This document shows positions 23,771-34,831 of a stretch of DNA of 64,000 nucleotides, piece after piece. Below the pieces are notes generated by a model. The model was not told the origin of the DNA and ran no database searches. It saw only the letters and a list, made by a program, of their open reading frames with translations. Within the stretch, counting starts at the first letter, position 1. Each line of letters begins with the position of its first letter. The stretch spans positions 1,116,001 to 1,180,000 of the forward strand of contig CP087208.1 of the NCBI GenBank assembly GCA_020912385.1, read 5' to 3'. The position numbers and the translations under genes are program-made. Source of the DNA: Neofusicoccum parvum. Taxonomy: Eukaryota; Ascomycota; Dothideomycetes; Botryosphaeriales; Botryosphaeriaceae.

Positions 23771-24579
23771 ATGCAGCCGCTTTTGTTGTACGTCCACGGC
23801 CCTACGCCGAATCCGGTCAAGGTTGCCATCCTACTGGAAGAGCTTGAGTTGCCTTATGAAAGTAAGGCGCTGGATGTCGAGACCGAACTGAAAGTCGAGC
23901 CATTCATCTCGATCAACCCCAACGGCCGCCTCCCAGCCCTTGAAGACCCCAATACCGGGGTCAAGATCTTCGAGGTCTATGAAGCCGAACCTCTTCTGGA
24001 GTGTGTCTAAATGCTGACCTTGCATCTAGTCCGGCGCCATCCTTGAGTACTTGATCGAGACCTACGACAAGGAAGAGAAGTTCCACTACACTACCTCTCC
24101 AGAGAAGTGGCTCCAGAAGTCTTGGCTGCATTTCCAGATGTCTGGACAAGGTCCATACTTCGGCCAGAAGTACTGGTTCCTGCGCTACCATTCGGAGGTA
24201 CGGTCGTCCCAACATCCGGTCCTTTCCCTAGTAGAGAGACCTCTCCGCGGAACTGCGCCAAAAATAGAATATAAGATCCATGCTGAGAAATCTTTTACAG
24301 AAACTCCCCTCGGCGATCGAGCGATACAGCAACGAGATCAAGCGCGTCACAAACGTGCTCAACTCCCACCTCAAGAAGCAAGGGACGCAGTATCTCATCG
24401 GGGACAAGCTCACGTACGCCGACTTGGCGTGGGTCTCTTGGCATAACATCGATCCTGTCGCTGCGGACGACTGGGACTGGCAGACTGAGTGTCCTGAGTT
24501 CGCCGCGTGGCACAAGCGCATGAACGAGCGGCCGGCCGTGAAGAGGGTCTATGCGAAGAAGGAGTTCCAGTTGCATTAG
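23771..24579 (+). CDS. Glutathione S-transferase, Ure2p-like class
   Basis: Three exons (introns 23975-24029 and 24198-24300) encode 216 residues, the usual GST length. The N-terminal thioredoxin-like domain begins LLLYVHGPTPNPVKVAILLE and includes the cis-Pro region NPNGRLPALEDP and the glutathione-contact IFE-SGAILEYL, the last split by intron 1. The C-terminal all-helical domain holds YLIGDKLTYADLAWVSW, the N-capping Asp motif of GSTs. WLHFQMSGQGPYFGQ between the domains is typical of fungal Ure2p-like / GTT enzymes. Such proteins conjugate glutathione to electrophiles or reduce peroxides in the cytosol. It may take part in detoxification or in a small secondary-metabolite pathway; the nearest neighbour, an NmrA-like reductase, starts 870 bases downstream on the same strand. 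Confidence 0.85.
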
Positions 24580-24677
24580 GCAGAGAGGAACACAATGTGT
24601 CGCTTGTGAGAATGAGTGTGAGACTGCTCTCACCATAGCTAGCTACGAATGGAATAAATGTTTGCTTTCGACAGAGT

Positions 24678-24798
24678 TTCAAGCTGCTGCCATCGCGATA
24701 GCCTAAAAAGAAATATCTCAATTTGTTCTGTATCACGGCTTCTAAAGAAGTTCTTCAGCTGCCCTGGAAACTTTGTTGAATTTAGGGTAGGGTGATGA
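24678..24798 (+). repeat. Diverged direct repeat, copy B
   Basis: Partner of copy A (22672-22786), starting about 100 bases after the transferase stop codon. Relative to copy A it shows several C-to-T and G-to-A changes plus some A-to-G changes in the shared core. Confidence 0.75.
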
Positions 24799-25124
24799 AA
24801 TCTGCCTAGTGGGCCTTCATTCTACGTCATAATTCCGCCGGCGCGGATTGAGCGGTGTGATCTTTGATTCAGGGCAAGAGTAAGTTGAGTCTAGAAAACA
24901 CTGGAATTAATGCCATGCTCGACGACAGCGGTGAAAGTCTGCAGCCAGTAGAAGGAAGTCGGCTATCGCTGGTCGGATTTTCATACCAAAGAGACTTCAT
25001 TTAACCCTTGCAGCGTGTAGAAAGTATTATTAATTATCTATAACTATGTCAGCAAAGCAGTTGTCTCAGATTACGGCCTGACTAGCTTGGTGTGCCAGCA
25101 AGTTCACCTTACTCGATCAGTCAC

Positions 25125-25175
25125 GCCGACAGCCGCTGGCCGACAGCCGAGAACCGACGACCGGCAGCCGACAAC
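25125..25175 (+). repeat. Short imperfect tandem repeat (CCGACAGC-like)
   Basis: Roughly five copies of a 9-12 bp motif around gccgacagccg / accgacgaccg, in otherwise AT-leaning sequence. Probably a small minisatellite; a regulatory role is not indicated. Confidence 0.55.
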
Positions 25176-25447
25176 AGGAAACTAAGTTGCAACCAACCTT
25201 ACCAACCAAAAATCTGTTTCGGATGCAAACAATGTGCTGTTCCATGTTCCGGCCGCTGATGAATCTCCAACTCCTCGGATAGTGTTAGTTCAGCCAGCCT
25301 CAGTTTCTAAGAGATTCTCAAACCCATTTCGATTTGTCATGTATAAGACGAAAACCGATATATACCCATTAGAAAGTACGAAGGCTCAAGAACCGATCAT
25401 CTCGACCTTCCTTGATTTCTCAAGACCTTCATCTTTTCTTGTCAACC

Positions 25448-26641
25448 ATGATGCAGCAGCAACAGCAGCAGAAAGTCCTGCTTCTCGGAGCAACTGGAGA
25501 GACTGGAGGTTCTATTCTGGAAGGCCTTCTTGAGAGCCCCTCGAAATTCGTAAGCATGCACACGGGCAGTCAACAGACAGCAAGCTAAACGCATGTAGCA
25601 TGTGGATATTCTTGTCCGCCCATGTTCTGCCGAAAAGCCCCAAGTCAAGGCGATAGCACAGAGGGGTGTTTCAGTTCGCATCGCCGACGTTGGAGGGCCT
25701 GTCGACAAATTGGTTGAGCAACTCGATGGAGTGGATGTCCTCATTAGCGCCATCGATGCGCGCTCGTTGCTCTCCCAGATCAACCTTGCCACTGCAGCAA
25801 AGAAGGCTGGCGTCAAGCGCTTCGTTCCGTGCAGTTTCGGATCAGTTGCGCCTCCAGGCGATGTAATGCTGCTTCGTGACTTTGTATGTAAATGCAAACT
25901 CCAGCCTGTATCTATTGGTTTAGAGCTGACCGACCGTGCGCCCAACCATAGAAAGAACAGGTCCAGCAGCACGTCCACAAAATCGCCCTTCCGTTTACGG
26001 TTGTCGACGTTGGAGCGTGGTACCAGAGCAGCTTTCCTACCCTCCCCTCTGGCCGCGTCGATTACGCGGCACCGGTGAAGCCCAACACGACGGTATACGG
26101 CGACGGAGAAGCGCCAAACCTGCTTACTGATTTGCGTGACATCGGACGCTTCGTCGCACGCATCATCGACGATGTTCGCACCCTTAACAAATCCGTGGTT
26201 GTGTGGGGAGAAGTCCTCACCGAGAACGAGATCTTTGCCGCCACGGAAGAGATGTCTGGTGAGAAAATCGAGAGAGACCATGTAAGCGAACATCTGCATC
26301 TCAGACCGTGTTATGCGAGTGGCTGACAAACTTTCTACCAGCTCTCTGCGGACGACCTTGTTGCTGGAATCGAACGCTACAAGCAACTGTCTTCCGCCGA
26401 GCCGGAGAATCTGGCGCACTTGCTGCAGCTAGTTCGCTACGAGTACTTTTATAGCATGCACTGCCGCCACGACAACACCCGCGAATATGCTGAATACCTC
26501 GGGTACCTCGATGCTCGCAAGCTCTATCCGGATTTCCAACCGCGCGAGTTCCGCGAGTTCGTAACAGAGCTGTTGGCTGGGAAGGCGAAGAAGCCGTATT
26601 CAGATTCCGAGGCTTATCAGGCGTATGAAAAGCGCTTATAG
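25448..26641 (+). CDS. NmrA-like / isoflavone-reductase-like NAD(P)-binding protein
   Basis: Four exons (introns 25550-25598, 25884-25951, 26282-26341) encode 338 residues. After a Gln-rich start (MMQQQQQQK) comes the Rossmann glycine motif VLLLGATGETGGSILEGLL, the early acidic/basic contact HVDILVRP, and DGVDVLISAIDARSLLSQIN with KKAGVKRFVPCSFG, the hallmark of NmrA/isoflavone-reductase-type atypical SDRs. PNLLTDLRDIGRFVARIIDD and the C-terminal YEYFYSMHCRHDNTREYAEY complete the usual layout. Members are either NADPH reductases of aromatic metabolites or redox sensors; the absence of an obvious catalytic Lys motif in my reading leaves this open. It lies downstream of the GST and upstream of a monooxygenase, all on the same strand, so a shared detoxification or biosynthetic role is possible. 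Confidence 0.8.
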
Positions 26642-27465
26642 AAAGGCATTGGATGTTGCGCTAGGATGGCTGGATAGTTTCACAGCCTTCGCTATTAGTC
26701 TTTGTTTGCCATGATTGAATAGAAACGTCGGTCTCTAGAGATGAATGGAGCCTTTGGATTCCAATGTTACTGCGCTCTTGGAGGTCTGTCTGGCAGTGGA
26801 TAGAGATTGGAAGGGAGTCTTGGATGTAGAAGAACCTGAGAGATACTTCTCTGTTCAGTCGCTGGCTGGATGGGTGCATGGGTGGCTCCCGTCGACGAGG
26901 CTCAATTGCGCGGATTTGTAATCATCCCCAGTCACATGTCGTCTTGATTTGCTAGGAAATTACCGAGGCTCTGCAGGCATGTGTTTATCTTGATCTGTCC
27001 GGTCGTGCCGGAGCAATTCAGAGCCAGTGGCCAAGCTGACCGCTGAATAACCCGCGGCCCTTTAGAGCCGTCGCATTCCCTACTGCTGGCCATCTCCAGA
27101 ACCCATTCAACATTGCTCAACGCCATGTATAGCTTTGCGTCTGGTGACGATGGCCTTGAAGACCGGCATCCGCGGCAGGTATGCGCTCCAGCGCTCCCGG
27201 TCTACGGAGCTCTGCCAGTCTGACATGGCGAACAGAGGGCACCGAGAGCTTCCACTAGCCGGTAGTCGCCCTCCGAGAACCGTTAAACGGCAATTAGCAA
27301 AGTGCTTGGACAATTAATGTGGAATTGGCTGTAGAAGCCGGCACGTGGTTGGCGATGCTACACGGGAGGTATGAGGTGCTGCTTCGTTAGTTAAATAGGG
27401 CCATCTCCTCTCGATGGCAGAAGCAACAACCTATCATCATCCTGTTCATTCAACATCTAGACACC
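26642..27465. other. Intergenic, 0.82 kb
   Basis: No gene supported. Promoter of the next gene includes ttaaataggg at about 27390-27399. Confidence 0.45.
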
Positions 27466-30071
27466 ATGGCGCCTAAACTCAAAGTCATCATTGCTGGAGG
27501 CTCCATTACTGGTCTTGCTCTAGCTAATATGCTGGAGAAAGTCGGGATTGACTACGTGCTCCTCAAGGCTTACTCGGAGATTGCGCCACAAGTTGGTGCT
27601 AGCATCGGCATGTGGCCGTACGGCCTGCGCATTTTGGATCAGATCGGTTGCTATGAGCCAATCAGGGCGCTCATTGAGAAGCCTCTGGCACAAGGCATCC
27701 TTGTTGGGCCGGATGGAAAGCCCCTGGTGACCAATTCCCGCGTATCTGATCACGTGATGGAGAGGTGATAATCTACCTTTCCTCAACTGTCACCAGACTA
27801 GCTGACTTCTTCTAGGCATGGCTACCCTATTATATTCGTTGATCGACAGGCTGTTCTTCAAATCCTGTACGACAATCTCAAGGACAAGTCTAAGGTGATG
27901 CTGAACAAACATGTCACCACGGTGGCGCAACATGCTTCTGGCGTCCAGGTCACACTGCGAGACGGATCCTCCTATGTTGGCGACATTCTTGTCGGGGCCG
28001 ATGGCGTACACAGCACCGTGAGAAAAGAAATGTGGCGCATTGCGGAGAGTACAAGGCCGGGCTACATTCCAGAATCAGAGATGACAGGCAAGTGGCTGAG
28101 GAGGACACCAAATTCCGGAGCATTACTAACCTCTTCCAGCTGCGGTCACCGAGTATAACTGCATTTTCGGAATATCCAAGCCGACGCATGGACTGCCGTT
28201 GCAGACTGCTTTCAACGTGTTCAGGAAGGGCTACTCGTTCCTCGTCATCACTGGTCCTGGAGGTCGGGTTTACTGGTTCATATTCGCAAAGCTCCGCGAA
28301 GCGCATCGCGGGGAAATCCCACGCTATGACAAAAAGGACGAGGAGGAGCTGGTGAAGAGATGCTGGAACGATCGAATCTACAAGGAGGTGAAGTTTTCGG
28401 AAATCTTCGACAACAAGATCTCCTCTGTCATCACGGCCCTCCCTGAATATGTGTACAAGAAGTGGCATTTCGGACGGATCATCACCATTGGAGACGCCGC
28501 GCACAAGGTGAGTGAGGGGTTCCACGTTTCAAAGACATGGTAGCTGATCCATCTTAGCTCAACCCTCTTCCAGGCCAGGGCGGCAACACCGCGATAGAGA
28601 CTTCGGCAGCTTTCGTGAACGCCCTCATCAGGCAGTTAAAGTCCTGCAAAGCAGGCCTTTCCGACCCGGATGTCGAGAAGATTTTCGACGAAACGCAAAG
28701 TGCAAGGCACAGTCGAGCGTGGGAAGTCGTGACGTATGCACACGATCAGCAGAGGGTAGAAGCGATGGAGACTCCCGCCCTGGGGCTCTTTGCCTGCTGG
28801 ATCCTGCCACGCTTGGAAAGGGAGACTGCGATGTCGAAATTTGCAGACCTGATCTCTCCCGGGGTCCGGCTCGAAATGCTGCCCCTCCCCGAGCGCCCAC
28901 GTTGGATTCCGTACCTTGACGAGCTTCCAGCCAAGCCCCTCGGCGGCGGCCGCTTTCCGGCTGTGGCAGCTGCCTGCCTCTTTGTGGTGCTGTTGTGCAT
29001 TGCAAATGTTGCTCTTGAGCTTTCTCTTCCTGAAAGACCGCTGAGTTTCCTGGGAGATCCATTGAAGACCACGTATATCGACTTACCCCAATTAGACTCG
29101 TGGCTTTGGACACTTGTCTTCACCTTCTCTCATGGGGTTGCCGGGTCGGACGCATCGCTTCGTGTCCTGGTCGTATACTTCTTAAGCGCTTTGCTCCCCA
29201 TAACAACGGTGTGGATTGTGGAGGCTCACCGTCACGGAAATAAACGTACTCCGATTGCCTGGTAAGCTACAAACTGTTCTTTGTGGGAATTTGCTGACCT
29301 TACAGGCCGTCCATATGGACCGCTGCGTACCAACTGCGCGGCATCGGTCTGATCGCCCCGATATACTATCTTATTAGTGTCTTCACCTCTTCCCATCGGG
29401 CATATGAACACCTTTCCGGACGCCCTGTCCCTGAGTCTGTCGCGAAAGCTGTCCTTCCCGCAGTCATTCTCGGCTATGCAATCCCGACCGCTCTGATGTT
29501 CCTTCCGTACTGCAGCCCAGCCATTACTCAGAACATGATTGCTGTGTGGCAACCCGCTCCTGTAATTGCCTGCACTCTCACTTGGATCCTTTCGAAGTTG
29601 TTTGGTGGCAGCCGTAGTCCTCTTGCTATGTACGAAAAAAGAGATGGGGGACATCTTCGAACGGCCTATCTTACTACGTCCGTTATCGCGGGGATCGTAC
29701 ACGTAGCGGCTGTGTTCTACGTCGCTGTCGTGCCGGAAGTCTCGGTCGGGCGAGTTCTAAGGATTGTTCGTTTCGCGGCCCCGATTTCGAGCCATGCCGA
29801 CTTCAATATCGCCATGTCCAACTTTTGGAGATACGATATGCTCCTCTGCTTCCTTTCCGTCTTTATCTGGCTTCTTTATAGCATCTTCAGTATGAGGAGA
29901 AGAGGTTATATCACGAACGAACAGGCGGGGAAAGCGGTAGCCGCTGCTCTCTTTGGACAATTCGTGATCGGCCCAGGAGCGACATATGCAGGCTTGTGGT
30001 GCTGGCGCGAGACCACTTTGGAGGCACTTTCGAAATCCAGCAGCGAGCTGGGTAAGCATGTATCCTCCTGA
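27466..30071 (+). CDS. FAD-dependent monooxygenase (PaxM-like) fused to a multi-pass membrane domain
   Basis: Five exons encode about 802 residues. Introns: 27765-27815, 28088-28139 (GC donor, ACAG|GCAAGT), 28508-28557, 29262-29305. Residues 1-430 form a group-A FAD monooxygenase: dinucleotide motif [13 protein letters not shown] near residue 9, [18 protein letters not shown], the DG motif [11 protein letters not shown] (160-170) and the GD motif [17 protein letters not shown] (307-323, split by intron 3). From about residue 446 the protein continues with roughly eight or nine membrane helices to the end, including [20 protein letters not shown] and [16 protein letters not shown]. PaxM-type enzymes epoxidise prenylated aromatics in indole-diterpene and meroterpenoid pathways. 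A membrane domain of this size could be a fused cyclase or an anchor; I cannot tell which. A P450 follows on the same strand. Confidence 0.75.
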
Positions 30072-30503
30072 GCACACAACTTCCGTAGCATGTTTGGCAC
30101 TCTGGGAGATCTTGGGTAATAGTCCAGCACAGGAGACAATGTTTAATGTCGTGTCCCCACTGCAAGGGTTGTTGTGACAGCGAAACGCGTGAAGCCCGAT
30201 GCGGCGGGAGAGCTTATGGCAAGCCATAGCGCTATTGGTGGAGAGGAAGGAGACCCGCCACAGCAAATCCTGAATCCCCACTCCTGTCGAGTACAGCATG
30301 AAGTACTACCTGCAGCGCTGGAACAAGCGAGCTTACTCTCCCCGCTCTCACGAATAAGCGACGTGCTAATTTCTGACATCATCTTCGGTTGCACCGGCGC
30401 GCTCAAGTCCCACCACTCGCATATTTAAATAAGACTGTGTACTGCTTACTTCACGCTCCATTCTGTTCGTGATCCTTTCGTCTCCCATCAACCCAACCGA
30501 AGC
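30072..30503. other. Intergenic, 0.43 kb, P450 promoter
   Basis: No gene. A TATA-like catatttaaataag lies near 30419-30432, about 75 bases before the P450 start. Confidence 0.5.
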
Positions 30504-32309
30504 ATGAGCGCCGGCACGGAAGCGTCCTTCGCGACGTCTTGGGCGTTAGTGTCCGCGGTGCTGGGAGCATCCCTCCACGTATGCACTCAAAGCTTGCAGC
30601 TCGACAACCATGGCTGGCGTATCCTGGGCCTCTGGAACATTGCCTTGTGTCTGACGTTCTTCTCTATCTCGCGCAGCTGCGGTGTACTTTTGGCGGCTCC
30701 TCAAACCTTCCTCGTCGCGGCCGCTTTCCTCACCGGCTTTTTCGGCAGCACTTCGATCCACCGTCTTCTGTTCTCCCCAGTGCGGAAGTTTCGTGGTCCA
30801 TGGCAGGCGGCACTCACCAGCTTCTACCGTGTGTACCTGGCGACGCGGAGCGGTGTACGGCTTGCTGTTGAGATTGATCGGCTGCACAGGACATACGGCG
30901 ACTACGTCCGGACAGGCCCCCGAGAGATATCCATTCTCGACCCAGCCGCGATCCCAGTCCTGTATGGAGCGAGGTCTCGGTGCAGGCGGGGGCCATGGTA
31001 CGACCATAACCCCGAAACGCTGGAAGAGGATAAACAAGTGCATCTCCTTCGCGATCTCGCCATGCACTCTTGGAGGAGAAGAGCTTTGGACAGAGGATTT
31101 AGTAGCAAAGGCAAACAACCCCTGCAAGCAAGTCGTATAGCATCTAACCCTGTCCAGCTGTCACCGACTATGAGCCGCGCGTGCAAGATACAGTCAACTC
31201 ATTGCTCAGGGCACTGGACGAGCGTGCCGGGACAAGTGTGGACATCAGTGAATGGGTCGGCTTCTTCGCCTTCGACACCATGGGCCGCGTGGCTTACAGC
31301 CAGGACTTCGGCATGCTTGATCGTGGAGAGGGCACGGTGGAGGTCGACGGGCGCAGCACATCCATCAGCGCACTGCACGAAACGACCAAGGTCTTCGGCA
31401 TCCTCGGTCCAGTTCCGTGGCTGATCAAAATGATTATCCAGACCAACTTGGCCGGCGAGCTGGCTGCTTTCCAACAGTGGTGCCACAGCACTATGAAGTA
31501 TAAGCAGGAGGTCCGCAGTCTTCCCCTTCTTCGACGCAGCGCTTGCTGACCTCCCACCGCAGACCTTCAACCCCGCCGCCTCAAGCCCCACAGATATGTC
31601 CAGCCATCTCCTGGCTTTCCACCACTCCGCCCAAGACCCAACCAAGCGCCAAACCCAGCGTGCCATCCAGAACGAATCCATCCTATTCATCATCGCCGGC
31701 TCCGACACAACCGCTTCCGCCATCACAAACGCCATCTTCTACCTGACCCGCGACCGCACGCGCTACCTCAAACTCCGAGCCGTGCTCGACGCCCTGCCCG
31801 ACAGCACCGCGCGGTCCCTCGCCTCCGTCCGCTACCTCGACCACGTCATCAACGAGACGCTGCGCCTCAAGCCGCCCGCCTGCGAAGGCCTGACGCGCGA
31901 GACGCCAGAGGGCGGCATCACCATCCCAGCGTCCCCGGCCTCCGGAACGACGGGCGACGTCTTCATCCCGGGCAGCACGGTCGTCTCCGTGCCGACCTGG
32001 AGCCTGCACCGCGACGTCCGCTTCTGGGGCGCCGACGCCGACGCCTTCCGGCCCGAGCGGTTCGAGGGCGTGGATCTGAACGCGGAGATAACCCCGTTCA
32101 TACCGTTCACGAGGGGCGCGCACACGTGTCCGGGCAAGGCGCTGGGGTATGTGGAGATGCGGGCGGTTATCGCGGGGGTGGTGATGCGGTTTGACTTGAA
32201 GTTTGCGGAGGGCCAGGAGGAGAGCGCGTTTGACGAGGGGTGCTTGGATACGTTTACACTGACGAATCCGGGGTTGAGGGTCGTGATGAGGAGGAGGGAG
32301 GGCTTCTGA
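30504..32309 (+). CDS. Cytochrome P450 monooxygenase (membrane-anchored)
   Basis: Three exons (introns 31111-31157 with a GC donor AAAG|GCAAAC, and 31511-31562) encode about 568 residues. About three hydrophobic segments lie before the catalytic domain, which opens at FSPVRKFRGPWQAALTSFYR. Later signposts: IHGDYVRTGP-like region TYGDYVRTGPREISILDP, the I-helix ESILFIIAGSDTTASAITNA, ExxR in NETLRLKPP, AFRPERFEG and the heme loop PFTRGAHTCPGKALG with Cys509. The GC donor is chosen because it restores GFSSKAVTDYEPR, which aligns with the GFS.KAL.DYEPR block of relatives; the alternative GT donor at 31102 would delete four residues there. The substrate is unknown; relatives hydroxylate aromatic acids or terpenoids. 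It follows the fused monooxygenase by 430 bases in the same direction and probably works with it. Confidence 0.82.
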
Positions 32310-32419
32310 GGAGCGTGGACGCGAGACGCTGGGGGACACCCAAGGCCGCAGCGCGGGAGAGCCTCTGGCAGCAGGAGACTAGGAATATCTACTCGATTCG
32401 CATTCGGTTCCGCGTCCGT

Positions 32420-33905
32420 CTAGTGTGTGTGTCCAGGCCAAGGCTCACTCCCCCGTTTCGGATAACCATAGTGCTTTTCGTCTTTCCACGCAGCGGCAGG
32501 GCTAACGCGCCCCCAAACTAAAAGAGCCGCTTTGAAGTTTGGGAAAGCAAAAGGCACAACAATGTAGGCTACGGCCAGCTGGGAGACGAACCACGTGAGA
32601 ACATCATAGTATCTCTTGCTTGGAAGTGGATGACCCTTGAAATCTAGGAATAGCGGCCGGATGCGCCGGCGGGCTTCTGTGAAGAGTATCAGCCACTCGC
32701 CATCTCATGGTAAGCGGACCATGTTACCTTTTGCTATGGTCTGGATGACTGCAGCCGCTATGAAGCTCAAGTAATGGCCAGGATTGAAACCGTGCCAGAG
32801 GGCGGAAACTATGAAGCTGATCGTTCTTGCGAGGAATCCAGGATATTTCTTCGAGGTTGGGTACGGACAGCGCAGATACACATAGTCCCGGAGCCAGAGG
32901 TGAGTGTGGATGTTCCAGTTCCTGACATAAACGTCGGCCGCCTGTGCAAACTCCAGCTTAAGCGGCTTCGCATTTTCCATGCCGTCCCATCTGACGTGGC
33001 CCGTCTGCAAGTCTACGCCATTGAAGCTGATGCCGGAGACAATGCAAGCGCCTTCGACAAGGTTCCAGAAGCCATAATATCTCATGCGTGTGGAGAGCCC
33101 AAGAACGTACATATGCCAGACTCGCTTCAATATGGAGCGCTGCATGGCTTCATAGCTGAGGAGAATCCATGGGGAATAAAGCCTGGAAACCTTGTAAAAG
33201 GCAATAGTCCACAAAAGGCCGTATGCAGCTTTCCTGGCTGCTGTCAAAAGTTGACGGGAGCCCATGGACTGGTCTCGTGTGAGCCATCTCTGATATTCTG
33301 CAAAGTCGAAGGCGGGGCCAACAAAAAGCGACGGGAAGAAGAGCACGTAGCCGGCGTACTCTAGGAGTGGTGGAAGTGTACTGATGACACGCTGCCTTTG
33401 GCGTTGAGAGAGCTCGGCGTCTGGCTGTCTTCCATCATGTACGTTCCAACAGAAAGAGCTGAGCTTGATGACTGTGACCATCTGTGCACCAATGATGCTC
33501 ATGCCCTGCGTTCCTGGCACTCTGGTGACGTGAGAAATGGACAGATGGGCCATGAGGAAGACAAATCCAATCCACGGCATTGCTGAGCCAGGAATGTACT
33601 TCGCAATCGTGTAGGCACCAGCAGAACTGATCACCAGTGTGCGCAAGCCACTCCAGAGGTCGAAAAGGCCGATAAGATAGAACAAAGAGACCCTGAGAAC
33701 CCATGAGTATTGTTGAATAACTGTAAAAGCACCTTACACACCCTATGACAAGGAGATTCTTGTGCCTTGGACTCGAAATGCACACTAAGACGCCGGCAAG
33801 GGGGTATGAAGCCAGGAAGCTTGACATAAGTTTGACTGCCCTAATTAGCACCATATACGGGCATAGGCCAAATCGGTGCTCACCTTCATATGTTGAGACT
33901 CTCAT
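32420..33905 (-). CDS. MBOAT lysophospholipid acyltransferase, Ale1/LPCAT-like
   Basis: Three exons (introns 32677-32727 and 33693-33741) give 461 residues from the ATG at 33905. An ER multi-pass acyltransferase that re-acylates lysophospholipids. Family marks: VSLFYLIGLFDLWSGLRTL and MPWIGFVFLMAHLSISH near the N-terminus, VGPAFDFAEYQRWL, the Asn block VRNWNIHTHLWLRDYVYLR, and the catalytic His in SALWHGFNPGHYLSF (His355). The C-terminal exon reads RRRIRPLFLD, then KRYYDVLTWFVSQLAVAYIV, as in yeast Ale1. The 5' end is uncertain: relatives have about 20 extra residues before KLMSSFLASYPLAGVL, and the first exon here may be wrong or preceded by another. It is shorter than typical (about 500-600 residues) and converges on the P450, with stop codons about 110 bases apart. 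Confidence 0.8.
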
Positions 33906-34831
33906 AGTCTTCGCTATGTGGTCGAGAGCTGTGCGTGCGGCGACAAGTCAGCATGCTTTCATCCCGTTGCAGGAAAATTGTGGCCATACCCAAAGACGAG
34001 AGCATGGTGGACGCCCGTAGCACTGACTTTCTAAAATGGTACGCCTCAGAGCTCTGCGTGAGAAAGGATGATTTTGAGGAAGTTTCCCTCAGCTTTGGCC
34101 CGCTGTGGGGGGTAAGTAAACCATCCCTGGCTTCCTGTGCCCGCCCCCTCGGGGACAACGCCGGTGAAAGGGTCCAGCCGCACAGCCAGCCACAAGCGGC
34201 GCGCCACGCGAGCAACTTTTGGCGAAGGATGTGCGAAGGATGTGGCTCGGCGGTGGTTCAACCCGCGTGGGTGACGGAATGGGCCTAGCTGGCTGCCGGG
34301 CTGGGGTATGTGGATGCGCTAGAGCAACGGAATCCACGTGTGGAGAATTCCAGACCATGAGGAAGCTTGAAACTTCAGCTGCAAATCTCCACAATCCATG
34401 TCTGGCCCTATGGCAACAACTTCATGGCTGTATTCTTGCACCAGAGCACTGTTGATTCTCTACATTTGAGGCATTGAGCAAACAAGCCCTCAGTTGCGCA
34501 AAAGCAAATTTAAGCACAGGAAGAGGAAATATCTGCTGTGCAAAGGACCGGCCGGCTGTGTCCTGTGCTTTTATCCTCGCGCGACGCGATGTTCTCGTAA
34601 GATGCGCGCCAACGGCGTTCGCCTCTTATCGCTGGTACACTTGAAGCCTCCGGAAAGTCCCATTAAGCCGCATGGTGGCAAAACCTCCCAAGAAGTATTG
34701 GCACGGATATTTTAGGTCTCGTCTTGCGGTGAACGACGGATATAAAACATAGGTCGACCCCGTCTGGAGGCATTTTCCCAACGCAAGCCCTTCTGTTCTC
34801 ACATTTCCCGCTTCGTCCTCACCATCCCAGC
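33906..34831. other. Intergenic, 0.93 kb, divergent promoter region
   Basis: Lies between the start of the acyltransferase (leftward) and a secreted protein (rightward). An upstream first exon of the acyltransferase may lie in 33950-34030 on the minus strand, but I could not find a phase-consistent splice. No other gene. Confidence 0.45.
34741..34746 (+). promoter_or_regulatory. TATA box of the secreted-protein gene
   Basis: TATAAA, in ggatataaaacatagg, 91 bases upstream of the ATG at 34832. Position and match are canonical for a strongly expressed fungal gene. Confidence 0.55.

Larger units (their letters stand above)
24580..25447. other. Intergenic, 0.87 kb
   Basis: Holds repeat copy B just after the transferase and a GC-rich short-period repeat at 25125-25175. 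TATA-like tatata near 25358-25364, about 85 bases before the next start codon. No gene supported. Confidence 0.45.

Noticed and set aside
31102..31157. GT donor at 31102 for the first intron of the P450
   Set aside because: Keeps phase but deletes four residues of the conserved GFS.KA..DYEPR block; the GC donor at 31111 fits the family better.
27466..32309. Calling this a complete meroterpenoid or indole-diterpene cluster
   Set aside because: No prenyltransferase, polyketide synthase or recognised cyclase is present in the window; only the tailoring-type genes are seen.
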